From Opitutaceae bacterium EW11 (GTDB lineage Bacteria; Verrucomicrobiota; Verrucomicrobiia; Opitutales; Opitutaceae), in the NCBI GenBank assembly GCA_003054665.1, contig QAYY01000002.1, forward strand, positions 525,816 to 589,815: a stretch of 64,000 nt of DNA. The letters are read 5' to 3'. The notes beneath the pieces were generated by a model. That model saw nothing but the letters and a program-made list of their open reading frames with translations, ran no database searches and had not been told where the DNA came from. Both the position numbers and the translations under genes were made by a program. Below, one piece after another: positions 16,049 through 26,082 of the stretch. Position 1 is the stretch's first letter, and each line of letters opens with the position of its first letter.

Positions 16049-18862
16049 ATGATGCCCCTGCCTGTGGTTGCTTTTTCCCGGTCTACCGCCACCGCCGGAA
16101 CCGTTGCGGCGCGGAGCTGCGCCTTCCGCCGCCTCACGCTGGCCGTGATCCTCGGCTTGGCAGCGCTCACGGAGGCCCGTGCCTTTTCGGTCGAGAGGAT
16201 GACGACCAACGGGCGCGCCCACCCGCTCGGCATCGGCGGCGACGACATATCCTTCGCGTGGGCGATCGACTCCGATGCGCGCGGGACGGTGCAGAGCGCG
16301 TATCAGGTGCGCCTCGGATCGAGCGAGTCCGGGGCGGACGTGTGGGACTCCGGCCGGGTCGCGTCGGATCGGCAGATCGACATCGCCCTGCCCGCGGGGG
16401 TGTGGCTGGCGCCTGCGACGCGCTACTACTGGCAGGTGCGGATTTGGGATGGCCACGGTGTCCCCAGCGAGTGGAGTTCGCCTGCGTGGTTCGAGACCGG
16501 CCTTTCTTCCGATGACTGGAGAGGCGCGCGGTGGATCACTCATCGAGCGATCTCCCGCGAGCCTCAACCGGCGGCCGGCAAGGCGTCGCTTCCGCTGCTG
16601 CGCCGCGCTGTCCGGCTCTCGAAGCCGATCAAGCGGGCGCGGCTCTACGCTTCCGCACACGGAATCTACCAGGTGTGGCTCAACGGCGAGAAAGTGGGCG
16701 ACCAGTTTCTCGCGCCGGGCTGGACGGATTATGTGCGGCGTCAGCAGGCGCAGACCTATGACGTCACGTCGCAGCTTCACGCCGGCGAGAATGTGATCGG
16801 GGCGGCGCTGGGCGACGGCTGGTACCGCGGCAAGGTGGGCCTCGGCTGGCATCACGTCTACGGCGACACCCTGGCGCTGATCGCGAGATTGCGGGTGGAC
16901 TACGCGGACGGCTCGACCGAGGACATCGTCACCGACGGAGATTGGTCCTCCGCCGAGGGCCCGTTCGTGCGGGCGGACTTGCAGGACGGCGAGAGTTATG
17001 ACGCGCGTCTCGAGCAGCGCGGCTGGAGTCGACCGGAGTTCGACGCATCGAAATGGACGGCTGCGACCGTTGTTCCTGCCGACACGACCAGCCTCGTGCC
17101 CCAGCCCGACGAACCCGTCCGAGCAACCGCCGTGCTGACGGCGCGCACCTGCGCGACCACCGCGCCGGGCGAGTATGTCTACGATTTCGGCCAGAACCTC
17201 GTCGGCGTTGCGCGGGTGAAACTCACCGGACGCGCGGGGCAGACGGTTCGGCTTCGTCACGCCGAGGAGCTCGTGCGCCAGGGAGAACGCAAGGGACGGT
17301 TGTACACGGAGAATCTCCGCAGCGCCGGCGCGACGGATTCGTACACCTTCGCCCGCGACGAGACGGTGCAGTATCAACCGACGTTCACCCAGCACGGTTT
17401 TCGCTATGTCGAGATCACGGGCGTCGACGCGCCGCCGGATGCCGGCGACGTTCAGGCTGTCGTGCTGGGATCCGATTTGCCGAACACGGGCGACCTGCAG
17501 CTCTCGAACGCGATGCTCGACCAGCTGGTGCGGAACATCCGCTGGGGACAGCGGAGCAATTTCGTATCGATCCCGACGGATACGCCGGCGCGCGACGAAC
17601 GCCTCGGCTGGACCGGCGATATCGCCGTGTTCGCGCCGACGGCGTGCCGGTATCAGGACACGCGGGCGTTTCTCTCGAAATGGATGGACGACGTTCGCGA
17701 CGCCCAGCGCGCCGACGGCAACATCCCCGCCGTCGTGCCGCAGCCGCGCGACTATTTCAGCGCGACCGGGGTGGGGTGGTCCGACGCCTTCATCGCGGTG
17801 CCGTACGCCGTGTGGCGGGCGACGGGCGACACGCGCATCGTTCGCCGAAACTGGGACTGGATTTGGCGCTTCTACCGGTTCGTGCACGAGAGCGCCACGC
17901 ACGACGGCAACCTGCTCGAGGAGGGACGGAGTTCGTGGTTTTCCGGCGATTGGCTGAATCTCGAGGGCGTCGACCGGCTGGCCGAGCATCGGGTGATCGC
18001 CACGGCGTATTTCGCCGAGGACACGCGGATGATGGCCGAAATGGCGGCGGCGATCGGCGAAACGGCGCAAGCGACCGAATGCGCGACTCTGCTCCCGAAA
18101 ATCCGCGCGGCGTTCGTTGCGGCCTACCGGCACGCGGACGGCTCGCTCGAGATGGGCACGCAGACGGTCTATGCCATGGCGCTCGGCATGGGGTTGATCG
18201 AAGACCCGAGCCAGCGCAAGGAGACCGCCGCCAAGTTCGTCGAGAAGCTCGCGGCCGACAATTACCACCTGAAGACCGGTTTTCTCGGCACCCCTTGGCT
18301 GCTGCCGGCCCTCAGCCGGATCGACCGCGACGATCTGGCGATGCGGCTCTTGCTCAACGAGGACTATCCCTCGTGGGGATTCGAAGTGCGCATGGGCGCG
18401 ACGACGATGTGGGAGCGATGGAACAGCATTCGCGCCGACGGGAGTTTCGGCCCCGTGGACATGAATTCGTTCAACCACTACGCGTACGGTGCGGTGGGCG
18501 ACTGGCTGTTCGGGCACCTCGGCGGCGTGCAGATTCTGGAGGCGGGGTACCGAAAGTTCCGCGTCGCGCCTGCCGTCGGCCTCGGCGGTCTGAACCACGC
18601 ACGCTGCGCGCTCCAGACGCCATACGGCGGCGTGAGCTGCGAGTGGACGCTCGCCCAGCGGGAACTGAAGCTGGTCGTCGCCGTTCCCGCGAACACGAGC
18701 GCGGAGGTGGTTCTTCCGGTCAAGCGAGCCGACCTGGTGAGCGAATCCGGCAAGCCGGTCGCAGACGCTTCCGGAGTGACGCGCACCGTCGTCACCGACG
18801 AGGGCCTCAGCCTCACCGTAGGCTCCGGCCGGTACGAGTTCTCCGTTCCTCGCGAACCGTAA
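16049..18862 (+). CDS. GH78 alpha-L-rhamnosidase, secreted
   Basis: A 937-residue rhamnosidase. A signal sequence lies at residues about 27-44 (RRLTLAVILGLAALTEA). Fn3-like and beta-sandwich domains follow, with GH78 phrases such as YQVRLGSS, WDSGRV, and a rhamnose-binding region YQVWLNGEKVGDQFLAPGWT. The (alpha/alpha)6 barrel carries TPARDERLGWTGD with general acid Glu517, the best-known signature of the family, and a C-terminal beta-sandwich closes the protein. It should release terminal alpha-L-rhamnose from plant or algal polymers. It follows GH43 by 31 nt, so the pair forms an operon. Co-location with sulfatases would fit a rhamnose-rich sulfated polymer, but pectic rhamnogalacturonan is equally possible. 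Confidence 0.93.
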   Translation: MMPLPVVAFSRSTATAGTVAARSCAFRRLTLAVILGLAALTEARAFSVERMTTNGRAHPLGIGGDDISFAWAIDSDARGTVQSAYQVRLGSSESGADVWDSGRVASDRQIDIALPAGVWLAPATRYYWQVRIWDGHGVPSEWSSPAWFETGLSSDDWRGARWITHRAISREPQPAAGKASLPLLRRAVRLSKPIKRARLYASAHGIYQVWLNGEKVGDQFLAPGWTDYVRRQQAQTYDVTSQLHAGENVIGAALGDGWYRGKVGLGWHHVYGDTLALIARLRVDYADGSTEDIVTDGDWSSAEGPFVRADLQDGESYDARLEQRGWSRPEFDASKWTAATVVPADTTSLVPQPDEPVRATAVLTARTCATTAPGEYVYDFGQNLVGVARVKLTGRAGQTVRLRHAEELVRQGERKGRLYTENLRSAGATDSYTFARDETVQYQPTFTQHGFRYVEITGVDAPPDAGDVQAVVLGSDLPNTGDLQLSNAMLDQLVRNIRWGQRSNFVSIPTDTPARDERLGWTGDIAVFAPTACRYQDTRAFLSKWMDDVRDAQRADGNIPAVVPQPRDYFSATGVGWSDAFIAVPYAVWRATGDTRIVRRNWDWIWRFYRFVHESATHDGNLLEEGRSSWFSGDWLNLEGVDRLAEHRVIATAYFAEDTRMMAEMAAAIGETAQATECATLLPKIRAAFVAAYRHADGSLEMGTQTVYAMALGMGLIEDPSQRKETAAKFVEKLAADNYHLKTGFLGTPWLLPALSRIDRDDLAMRLLLNEDYPSWGFEVRMGATTMWERWNSIRADGSFGPVDMNSFNHYAYGAVGDWLFGHLGGVQILEAGYRKFRVAPAVGLGGLNHARCALQTPYGGVSCEWTLAQRELKLVVAVPANTSAEVVLPVKRADLVSESGKPVADASGVTRTVVTDEGLSLTVGSGRYEFSVPREP

Positions 18863-18940
18863 ACCTGTCTCGCGCCGCGTGGGCTCCCACGCTCGCGAGC
18901 CTCGGATGCAATCAGGCAGGCCGTGCTCCCGGTAAGCAAT

Positions 18941-18957
18941 TTGACCGAGGGTCAGTC
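18941..18957. promoter_or_regulatory. Candidate TetR operator upstream of tetR-like gene
   Basis: The palindrome TGACC-GAG-GGTCA (18942-18954), extended by GTC, lies 22-38 nt before the start of the TetR gene. Its right part, TCAGTCG, also appears in the palindrome upstream of the RND adaptor gene at 23852-23866. The shared half-site and positions suggest binding by the local TetR protein at both promoters. Spacing differs between the two sites, so this is inference. Confidence 0.5.
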
Positions 18958-18978
18958 GCCGGGTAGTCGTATGTATCC

Positions 18979-19602
18979 ATGAGAAAACGAGTCTCCAAGG
19001 ATCCTGAGGTGCGGAAAGAAGAGTTGGTCCAGGCGGCAAACGATCTTTTCCACAAGAAGGGGTACGAGAACACATCGGTCAGCGACATCGTGCGCAGACT
19101 CAAGGTCGCCCAGGGTACGTTCTATTATCATTTCCCGTCGAAAGAGGCCGTGCTCAAGGCGGTGGTCCGAAAGATCATCGACCGATTCGAGGAACGTATC
19201 GGACTTGCGCAGCAGCGCGCCGGCGACTCCGCGAAAGCCCAGCTTTTCGCAATCCTCCGCGTCTTGCCCGAGATCGCGGTGGAGAATCCGAAGGTGGTCG
19301 AGTTTCTGCATCGGTCGGAGAACGCGGCCGTGCATCAGTCGATCATGCAGGAAGGCCTTGAGCGCCTGTTGCCGCTCCTCGCCAGGACGGTCGAACTCGG
19401 AGTCGCGCAAGGGGACTTCCGGATGAAGCGGCCTCTCGAAACATCGGAGTACATCCTCGCCTCGATATCCTATTTCATGCACCACCCGGATATCCGCACC
19501 CCGGGGGCACGGCGCACCGCGTTGTTCGAGGCGTTGGAGGAATCTGTGAACCGGGCGCTTGGTGCGAATCTAGAGGGATTGCTCCAGCGGTTCCGGAAGT
19601 GA
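18979..19602 (+). CDS. TetR/AcrR-family repressor
   Basis: A 207-residue regulator with an N-terminal TetR helix-turn-helix: ELVQAANDLFHKKGYENTS, then VSDIVRRLKVAQGTFYYHF and PSKEAVLKAVV at residues about 12-60. The FYYHF recognition-helix end is the family hallmark. The C-terminal helical domain (to residue 207) should sense a small molecule. Its gene converges on the RND permease gene with a 33-nt overlap of the 3' ends, and a palindrome precedes it. The most likely role is drug- or metabolite-responsive repression of itself and of the neighbouring efflux pair. The ligand is unknown. Confidence 0.9.
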   Translation: MRKRVSKDPEVRKEELVQAANDLFHKKGYENTSVSDIVRRLKVAQGTFYYHFPSKEAVLKAVVRKIIDRFEERIGLAQQRAGDSAKAQLFAILRVLPEIAVENPKVVEFLHRSENAAVHQSIMQEGLERLLPLLARTVELGVAQGDFRMKRPLETSEYILASISYFMHHPDIRTPGARRTALFEALEESVNRALGANLEGLLQRFRK

Positions 19603-22600
19603 CCGCGGGTGTTTCGCGGCTGGGATCCCGACCCGTGAGCGTCGGAGTCGCAGCTGAAGCACTTTCAGGTGCGCGACAGGCACGAGAAACAGGGTCAAGA
19701 AGAGCGAGCTGCTGAGCCCGCCGACCAGCGTCCAGGCGAGGGCCGATTTCCATTCCGACCCTGCGCCGCCGGCCAACGCAATCGGAAGCATTCCGATCAC
19801 CATGGCGAGCGACGTCATGAGGATCGGCCGCAGCCTGGACCGTCCCGCATCGATCACGGCAGAGACGGGATCGAGTTCTCCTTCTGCGAGCCGCTGTTTG
19901 GCGCGGTCGACAAGCAGTATTCCGTTTTTTGCTACAAGTCCCATCATCATGATCATGCCCAGAAGCGAAAAGATGCTGAGGGAGCTGTGGGTGAGCGCCA
20001 AGGCGCCAAGCGCCCCCACGATCGCGACGGGAATCGTGAATAGCACGATCAGCGGATCGACATACGAATCGTACAAGGCGACCATGATCAGGTAGACAAA
20101 AACGAGAGCGCCCACAAACGCAGCCCCCAGGCTGGAAAAACTCTCCTGCATGTATTTCTCGTCGCCCAGATAAACGATTTCGACGCCCGACGGCAGCGCG
20201 GTTTTCCCCATCTCCTTGCGGAACTCTTCGACAACGCTACCCACGGGCCTGCCGTTTGCCTGAGCCATCAGCGTGACCGCCGGGATGCGGTTTTCACGCT
20301 CCAATCGGGATGGTCCGGTTGCCCTCTTCAGCTGAACGAATCGGCGAAGCGGCACCAGCGTCCCCGATTTGTTGGTCAGAAAGAGGGTTTCGATCGTGGA
20401 GGGTTGCGCTCGATCCTCGGACCTGAACATCACGGTGATTGGATACTCCTTACCTTTTTCGCGGAAGGTGTTCGTGTCGTCGCCGCCGAAAGCCACTCGC
20501 AGGACGTCGCTCACCGCCCCGACGGTCAGCCCGATCCGGGCCAGGCGCTCCCGATCGAGTTCGATCGCGAGTTCCGGCTTTCCGATGCGTGTCGACAGTC
20601 TGACGTCGGTTGCTCCCGGTATGCGGCGCATGGTTTCTGCGGCGCGTGCCGCAACACGCTCCACGACTTCACGGTCGGTCCCGGAGATCGCGATTTGGAT
20701 GGGGGTCGCATCGGCGATGCCGAAGATGGTTACCGGATTCACATAGGCACGCACCCCCGGTATCCGGCCGATGAATCGCTTGATGTCGGCTATCACGGCG
20801 TTGGTGGTTCGCGTTCGGGCCTGAAGAGGAACGAGTGCGACGGAAAGTTCGGACGAGTTTTTCGACATTTGTCCGAGGAACCCCTCTTGAGCCGTGCCGA
20901 CGCTTGCGAATACGGATGCGACTTCAGGTACTTTGAACAGGAAGTCTTCGATGTCTCGGGTTACGCGGTCGGTCTCCTCGATAGCCGCGCTGGTGGGGAG
21001 CTCGATGGTCACGACAAATTCACCGCGATCGGCCTGCGCGATGAACTCGCTCCCGATGAAGCCGAGCGGCAACAGCGACACTGCTAGAAGGAAGAGCACA
21101 AACGAACAGCCGACCACCGCGTACGCATGCGAAAGCGCCCACCGTAAACAGCGCGTATAGCGGACGGAGAGTCCGCTCATCGCCGCGTCCAGGACTCTCA
21201 TGATATAGGAAGCCGTCGCGGCGGATGGGTTCGTCCGGCTTGAGAACCGGGAAGCCAGCCAGGGCGTCAAGGTGAAGGAGACGAGGAGACTCATCGTGGT
21301 CGCGGCAACGACCACAACCGAGAATTCCCGGACCATGTTTCCAATGATTCCCGGGATGACAGCCAGCGGGATGAACACAGCGACGTCGACGAGGGTGATG
21401 GCAAGCGCGGCAAATCCGATTTCGTGCCGTCCCGCTATGGCCGCCCTCCGCGCTTCTTCGCCCTGCTCAAGATGACGGTGGATGTTCTCGAGCACCACGA
21501 TCGAGTCATCCACCAGGATCCCTATGACAAGAGACAGCGCCAAGAGCGTCATCAGGTTCAGCGAGTACCCGAACATCCACATCACCAGGAACGTGAATAC
21601 CAGCGACACGGGAATCGCGACCATGACGATCAACGAACTCCTCCAGCTGTGCAGGAAGAGCAGCATGACCGCTCCCACCAGCAATATGGCCAGCCCCAGG
21701 TCGTGTTTGACTGCCGTGGCTGCCGCTTCCGTGAATACCGCACTGTCCTGCGCGATGGAGAACCGAAGAGCGATTTGGGAGTTCTCCCCCGCAAGGCGGG
21801 CCAGTTCCGTTCGGACGACGTGAGAGACTTCGATCGTGTTCGCGTCGGCCTGCTTTTGTACCAGCAGACCGATCGCGCCGGCCTTGTTGATTCTGCTGAT
21901 GGTTTTGCGTTCTTGCACCTCGTCCGCCACCAGCGCGACGTCCTGGAGCCGTACGATGCCGCCGCCTTCAGACAGCCGAAGGGCCAAGGACTTCAGGTCG
22001 TTCACTCCCGACAGTTTTCCATCCAGACGCACGCCTTCGTCGCGATGGGTGTCGGACAGACTCCCCGTGGGCAGAGAGAGGTTCGCGGCGCGGATGGTCT
22101 CCACGACGTCCGCGGGCGAAAGCCTGAAGGACTGAAGACGCGCCTTGTCGAGATGGACCCGGATGGCGCGCTGGTCGCCTCCGACGAGGGTTACGCGACC
22201 GACCCCCGGCAGACGCGAGAGTCGTGGTTGGACGTGGTCTTCGAGGAACTCCCGAAGATCTCGGGACGGAAGGTTGGCGGTGGCGCCAAGACGCAGGACG
22301 GGCAACTCGTCCAGTGCCAGTTTGGAGATCTCCGGCGGTTCAACATCGTCGGGGAGCTCGGGCAAGACTTGGTTGATCCTGCGAGACGATTCCTGCAGCG
22401 CCACGTCGAGATCCGTGCGTTGGGCGAACTCGATCGTGACCAACGAGAGGCCCTCGTGGCTGGCCGAGTGGACTGCCGTCACGTTCTCGATTCCACTGAC
22501 GGCATCTTCGATCTTTCTCGTTACCGTGGTCTCGACTTCGGACGGAGAAGCGGCCGGATACGCAACCGACACCGTGACGGTCGGCGGGCTGATCTTGGGC

Positions 22601-22710
22601 ATCAGTTCATATTTCAGCCATGAATAGCCGTACAGCCCGAGTAGAGACAGGGCCGTGAAGAGGACGATGACCAACGAAGGTCGGTGTACTGCGAGTTCGG
22701 TAGGGCTCAT
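19570..22710 (-). CDS. RND-family efflux permease (HAE-type)
   Basis: A 1046-residue inner-membrane pump with the full RND architecture: TM1 near residues 12-30, a large periplasmic loop, TM2-6, a second loop and TM8-12. The proton-relay motif in TM4 is IGILVDDSIVVLENI with its Asp-Asp pair, typical of hydrophobe/amphiphile exporters rather than heavy-metal pumps. Conserved TM5-6 phrases such as AAIAGRHEIGFAALAITL are present. It should exchange protons for hydrophobic compounds and work with the adaptor 48 nt upstream and an outer-membrane channel of the TolC type, which is not encoded here. The gene is the second of the adaptor/permease operon; its end overlaps the convergent TetR gene. Confidence 0.95.
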   Translation of the reverse strand: MSPTELAVHRPSLVIVLFTALSLLGLYGYSWLKYELMPKISPPTVTVSVAYPAASPSEVETTVTRKIEDAVSGIENVTAVHSASHEGLSLVTIEFAQRTDLDVALQESSRRINQVLPELPDDVEPPEISKLALDELPVLRLGATANLPSRDLREFLEDHVQPRLSRLPGVGRVTLVGGDQRAIRVHLDKARLQSFRLSPADVVETIRAANLSLPTGSLSDTHRDEGVRLDGKLSGVNDLKSLALRLSEGGGIVRLQDVALVADEVQERKTISRINKAGAIGLLVQKQADANTIEVSHVVRTELARLAGENSQIALRFSIAQDSAVFTEAAATAVKHDLGLAILLVGAVMLLFLHSWRSSLIVMVAIPVSLVFTFLVMWMFGYSLNLMTLLALSLVIGILVDDSIVVLENIHRHLEQGEEARRAAIAGRHEIGFAALAITLVDVAVFIPLAVIPGIIGNMVREFSVVVVAATTMSLLVSFTLTPWLASRFSSRTNPSAATASYIMRVLDAAMSGLSVRYTRCLRWALSHAYAVVGCSFVLFLLAVSLLPLGFIGSEFIAQADRGEFVVTIELPTSAAIEETDRVTRDIEDFLFKVPEVASVFASVGTAQEGFLGQMSKNSSELSVALVPLQARTRTTNAVIADIKRFIGRIPGVRAYVNPVTIFGIADATPIQIAISGTDREVVERVAARAAETMRRIPGATDVRLSTRIGKPELAIELDRERLARIGLTVGAVSDVLRVAFGGDDTNTFREKGKEYPITVMFRSEDRAQPSTIETLFLTNKSGTLVPLRRFVQLKRATGPSRLERENRIPAVTLMAQANGRPVGSVVEEFRKEMGKTALPSGVEIVYLGDEKYMQESFSSLGAAFVGALVFVYLIMVALYDSYVDPLIVLFTIPVAIVGALGALALTHSSLSIFSLLGMIMMMGLVAKNGILLVDRAKQRLAEGELDPVSAVIDAGRSRLRPILMTSLAMVIGMLPIALAGGAGSEWKSALAWTLVGGLSSSLFLTLFLVPVAHLKVLQLRLRRSRVGIPAAKHPRSLPEPLEQSL

Positions 22711-22758
22711 GGCACGCCGTGGATCGGCTGAATCGTGCGACGAAGAAGTTGCTCGAAA

Positions 22759-23847
22759 CTATTGCCTCCGCGGAGAGGGCAGGGGTTCGACGAAAGCACC
22801 GGCCTGGAGATCGTCCGGACCGTCTAGGATGACCAAGGTCCCTTCAGGGACGTTTTCGACGGGAATATAGGGCGCCGTCGCTTCCGAAAGCGGCGGAAGG
22901 TCCACGATTCGCACGTGATTGTCCTGGACCGTCCATAGTTGCGGGGTGGCCGCCGCGCCGCGTACCGCGCTCCGTGGCACCGACAAGGGTGCGGACGTGG
23001 TGCTGATGCGCAGATGAATCTGCGCGGACAATCCGGCTTTGAGCGCAGGCTCCGACGTGTTGGGAACGTCGACCTCGATGCGATAGCAGTGCGCGTCGTC
23101 CGCCATGGCGGCTATGCCGGACACTTTCCCCATTTTTTGGATACTGGGAGGAAACCCGAAGGAGACTTCCAGCGGCTGGCCGAGGGAGAAGAGCCGGATG
23201 TCCGATTCCGGCACGGCTGCGACCACCTTGATGACCTGCAGATCGACCATATGCGCGACGCCGGAGCCGGGTTGTAACATTCCCCCGAGTTCCGCGATGC
23301 GTGCATCTACAACACCGTCAAAGGGCGCGCGGATGGTTGCATATTCCAGCTGTTGCTGAGTGATCGCCAGATCGGCCACGGCCCGTCTGTATGCGAAGTC
23401 CGCGCTCTCAATTGCCTCCCGGCTCAGATTCCCGGCATCAAACAGTGTCCTGGTTCGCTCCAGGTCGGATTTCGCCTGCGCTTCGGCTACAACGGCCTTT
23501 TCGAGGTTCGCGCGCAGGACCGTGTCATCGAGCTTTGCGAGAACCTGCCCGCGTTGAAGAGATTGCCCGGGCGTGAGGTCGATGGAGACAACCTTCCCCT
23601 GAGTTTCCGCGGCGGCGACCACCTCTCTGAGCGGCGCGGTCGTGGCGACGTAGGACCGGACAGTTTCCGAACGGACGCGAGTTACCTCGATCACGTTGAC
23701 CGCGACCCGGGACGCACGCGGCTCCGAGGCCACGACCGGCCGCCGACCGAGCCACCACCAGGCAGCGAGGGCAGAGCAGAGGAGAGACACCCCTGCAAGG
23801 GCAGGGCCGCGCCACTTGCGTCTCTTGGATTTGTGGTTGAAAGACAT
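22759..23847 (-). CDS. RND efflux periplasmic adaptor (membrane fusion protein)
   Basis: A 362-residue adaptor. A short basic start is followed by one membrane anchor (GVSLLCSALAAWWWLG), then an HlyD-like order of barrel-sandwich, coiled-coil hairpin and beta-barrel domains. Signature phrases are ETQGKVVSIDLTPGQSLQRG, VLAKLDDT, the hairpin AQAKSDLERTRTLFDAG and IRAPFDGVVDARIAELGGML. It links the RND permease to an outer-membrane channel. The frame stays open to 24012, but the start at 23847 is preferred: the upstream part is not protein-like and the palindrome 23852-23866 sits just before the ATG, so bound repressor would block expression. The permease gene follows after 48 nt. Confidence 0.92.
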   Translation of the reverse strand: MSFNHKSKRRKWRGPALAGVSLLCSALAAWWWLGRRPVVASEPRASRVAVNVIEVTRVRSETVRSYVATTAPLREVVAAAETQGKVVSIDLTPGQSLQRGQVLAKLDDTVLRANLEKAVVAEAQAKSDLERTRTLFDAGNLSREAIESADFAYRRAVADLAITQQQLEYATIRAPFDGVVDARIAELGGMLQPGSGVAHMVDLQVIKVVAAVPESDIRLFSLGQPLEVSFGFPPSIQKMGKVSGIAAMADDAHCYRIEVDVPNTSEPALKAGLSAQIHLRISTTSAPLSVPRSAVRGAAATPQLWTVQDNHVRIVDLPPLSEATAPYIPVENVPEGTLVILDGPDDLQAGAFVEPLPSPRRQ

Positions 23848-23851
23848 GACT

Positions 23852-23866
23852 GACTGACGATCAGTC
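23852..23866. promoter_or_regulatory. Perfect palindrome at the RND operon start (candidate TetR operator)
   Basis: GACTGA-CGA-TCAGTC is a perfect 6-bp inverted repeat four bases upstream of the adaptor ATG (23847, minus strand), overlapping where a ribosome binding site would lie. The half-site TCAGTCG recurs upstream of the TetR gene at 18952-18958. TGAC/GTCA-type palindromes are common for TetR repressors of RND pumps. Confidence 0.55.
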
Positions 23867-24033
23867 GGAAAACGAAAATGGCAACCAGAATGCGGACGGA
23901 GCCTCGTTTCCAGCTTACCTAGAGGAGTGTTGGTCGCCTGGCCCTTCTCCGGCACGGAGAGAAGTCCGACAGAATCGGAATCCGGGATGCCCCCTGAGAT
24001 TCTCGCGGGCACGGAGGCTTGGCTGAGTTCGCT

Positions 24034-26001
24034 CTAGGCGGGGTCGTTCCAGGCGAGCAATCGGAGGGCGTTCAGCGCAACGGCGACGGTGCTCCCTTCG
24101 TGGAAGACGACCGCGACGCTGAGTGGAATCGCGCATGCGAAAGCCGCCAGAATCAGGAGGCCGATGACGCCGAGCGCGATGGCGAGGTTCTGTTTGATGA
24201 TCCGCTGACTGGCGCGGCTGAGCCCGACGGCAAACGGGAGTTTCGTCAGGTCGTCGCCCATGAGCGCGACGTCTGCCGTTTCCAACGCGACTGCCGTGCC
24301 CGCTCCGCCCATCGCGATCCCGACCGTGGCGGCCGCCAGCGCCGGCGCGTCGTTCACGCCATCGCCCACCATGGCGATCGGACCGTGCTGGGCCTGCAAA
24401 TCGCGGATCACCGTCAGCTTCTTTTCGGGCAGAAGCTCGGCGCGGAATTCGTCGATCCCGACTCTGCTCGCCACGGCGCGCGCCACCGAGGTGTTGTCGC
24501 CCGTCAGCATGATCCGCCGGGCGATCCCCTGATCGTGCAATCGCGCCAGGACGCGTTCCGTGTGCTCGCGCGGTTGGTCGGCGAGTCCGATCAGACCGGC
24601 GAATTTCTCAGCCCTCTGGACAACCACGACCGTCTGACCGGCTTCCTCGAGCTGACGGACCTGCCCCCGGACCGGAATTCCGTTCGCCCCTTCCTCGAAG
24701 GCGCGCCAGGCACCGATCACCACAGGCGCCTCCTCCACGCGGGCACGCATGCCTTTCCCCGGCAGGTTTTCGACTGCGGATGCCCGAGGGAATCGCACGC
24801 CACGGTGGTGCGCGGCTTCGACAATCGCGGCGGCCAACGGATGATTTGACTGCTCTTCCACCGCGGCGGCTGTTCGCAAAACGTCCGTTTCCGTCATTCC
24901 GTCCAGCGAGACAATGTGCGTCACGGCGAACTTCCCGGTCGTGAGGGTGCCCGTCTTGTCGAAGGCGATCGTCCGCAGCCTGCCCAGGTTCTCCAGGTGC
25001 ACGCCGCCTTTCACCAGGACGCCGTGCCTTGCGGCTTGCGCAATGCCGGCCAGCACGGCGGCCGGCGTTCCGATCGCCAGAGCGCAGGGGGACGCCGCGA
25101 CGAGCAGCAGCATGCCGCGGTAGAAACTGTCCGCCCAAGTCCAGTGCCGCAGCAGCGGCGGAACGACGATCACGAGCACGGTGGCGCCCAGTACTGCAGG
25201 CACAAAGCGGCGCGTGAACCTCTCCGCGAAGCGCTGAGTTGGGCTCTGCTGTTCTTGGGCTTCGGCGACGAGCCGCATCACTCGGGCCAGCGTATTGTCC
25301 CGGGCCAGACGCGTCACTTTCACGTCGAGCGCGTTCTCCTTGTTGATGGTGCCCGCAAACACGTCGTCGCCGGGCTTGCGGCTCACCGGCACGCTTTCTC
25401 CGGTGATGGCGCTCTGATCGAGGCTGCTCTCACCTGCGGCGATGGTGCCGTCGGACGGGACGCGATCGCCCGGACGCACGACGACGACATCGCCCACGGC
25501 GAGTTGCTCGACGGGCACTTCCTCAATCCGCTCGCCGCGTTTCAGCCGCGCCGTGCGTGGCATGAGTTCTCCAAGCGCACCGATGGCGTTGCGAGCGCGG
25601 CCGAGCGCGTAGTGTTCGCCGGCATGGCCGAGCGAGAAAAGGAAAAGCAGGAAGGCGCCTTCCGGCCATTTGCCGAGAGCTGCGGCGCCGGCCGCGGCGG
25701 CAAGCATCAGGAGGTCGGTATCGAACTTGCCCCGGAAAACGGCGGGCAGGGCTTCCCGCGCCACATCGAAGCCGCCGCACACGTATGCCGCCACATAACA
25801 CACGAGCGCAACCGAGGGTGGGAGCCCAAACAGTCGTTCTCCGATGAATCCGATCGCGAGGAACAGCCCTGCGCCGCCGACGGTGATCACGGTCCACCGA
25901 TGCTGCATCCAATGCGGCAGAAACGCCGGAGCTTCGGCGTGTTCATGCCCATGGTGGCTGCCGTGGCCGTGACGCTCGTGGGGATGGTCGTGATCGCTCA
26001 T
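24034..26001 (-). CDS. P1B-4-type heavy-metal exporting ATPase (Co/Zn/Cd/Ni class)
   Basis: A 655-residue P-type ATPase with a His-rich cytoplasmic tail (residues 3-21) in place of a folded metal-binding domain. The metal-site helix has Ser304-Pro305-Cys306 rather than Cys-Pro-Cys, and the last helices contain HEGSTVAVALNALRLL; SPC plus HEG(S/G)T is the P1B-4 signature. The phosphorylated residue is Asp348 in DKTGTLTTG, with TGES in the actuator domain and MVGDGVNDAPAL in the hinge. It should export divalent Co, Ni, Zn or related ions across the inner membrane. The RcnR-like sensor gene lies 81 nt upstream on the same strand; that sensor's ligand set points to Co or Ni. Confidence 0.93.
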   Translation of the reverse strand: MSDHDHPHERHGHGSHHGHEHAEAPAFLPHWMQHRWTVITVGGAGLFLAIGFIGERLFGLPPSVALVCYVAAYVCGGFDVAREALPAVFRGKFDTDLLMLAAAAGAAALGKWPEGAFLLFLFSLGHAGEHYALGRARNAIGALGELMPRTARLKRGERIEEVPVEQLAVGDVVVVRPGDRVPSDGTIAAGESSLDQSAITGESVPVSRKPGDDVFAGTINKENALDVKVTRLARDNTLARVMRLVAEAQEQQSPTQRFAERFTRRFVPAVLGATVLVIVVPPLLRHWTWADSFYRGMLLLVAASPCALAIGTPAAVLAGIAQAARHGVLVKGGVHLENLGRLRTIAFDKTGTLTTGKFAVTHIVSLDGMTETDVLRTAAAVEEQSNHPLAAAIVEAAHHRGVRFPRASAVENLPGKGMRARVEEAPVVIGAWRAFEEGANGIPVRGQVRQLEEAGQTVVVVQRAEKFAGLIGLADQPREHTERVLARLHDQGIARRIMLTGDNTSVARAVASRVGIDEFRAELLPEKKLTVIRDLQAQHGPIAMVGDGVNDAPALAAATVGIAMGGAGTAVALETADVALMGDDLTKLPFAVGLSRASQRIIKQNLAIALGVIGLLILAAFACAIPLSVAVVFHEGSTVAVALNALRLLAWNDPA

Positions 26002-26082
26002 TGGTAATCGGAGTTCACCGCGAGCGGACGACGCTCGGGCAGATTTCGGGCGGGAAGCAGGGTTCGGTGGACAGGTCCGGAG

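Noticed and set aside
15938..19075. 1045-codon minus-strand frame opposite GH78
   Set aside because: Antisense of GH78, which has a signal peptide and complete catalytic motif; the frame has no recognisable fold.
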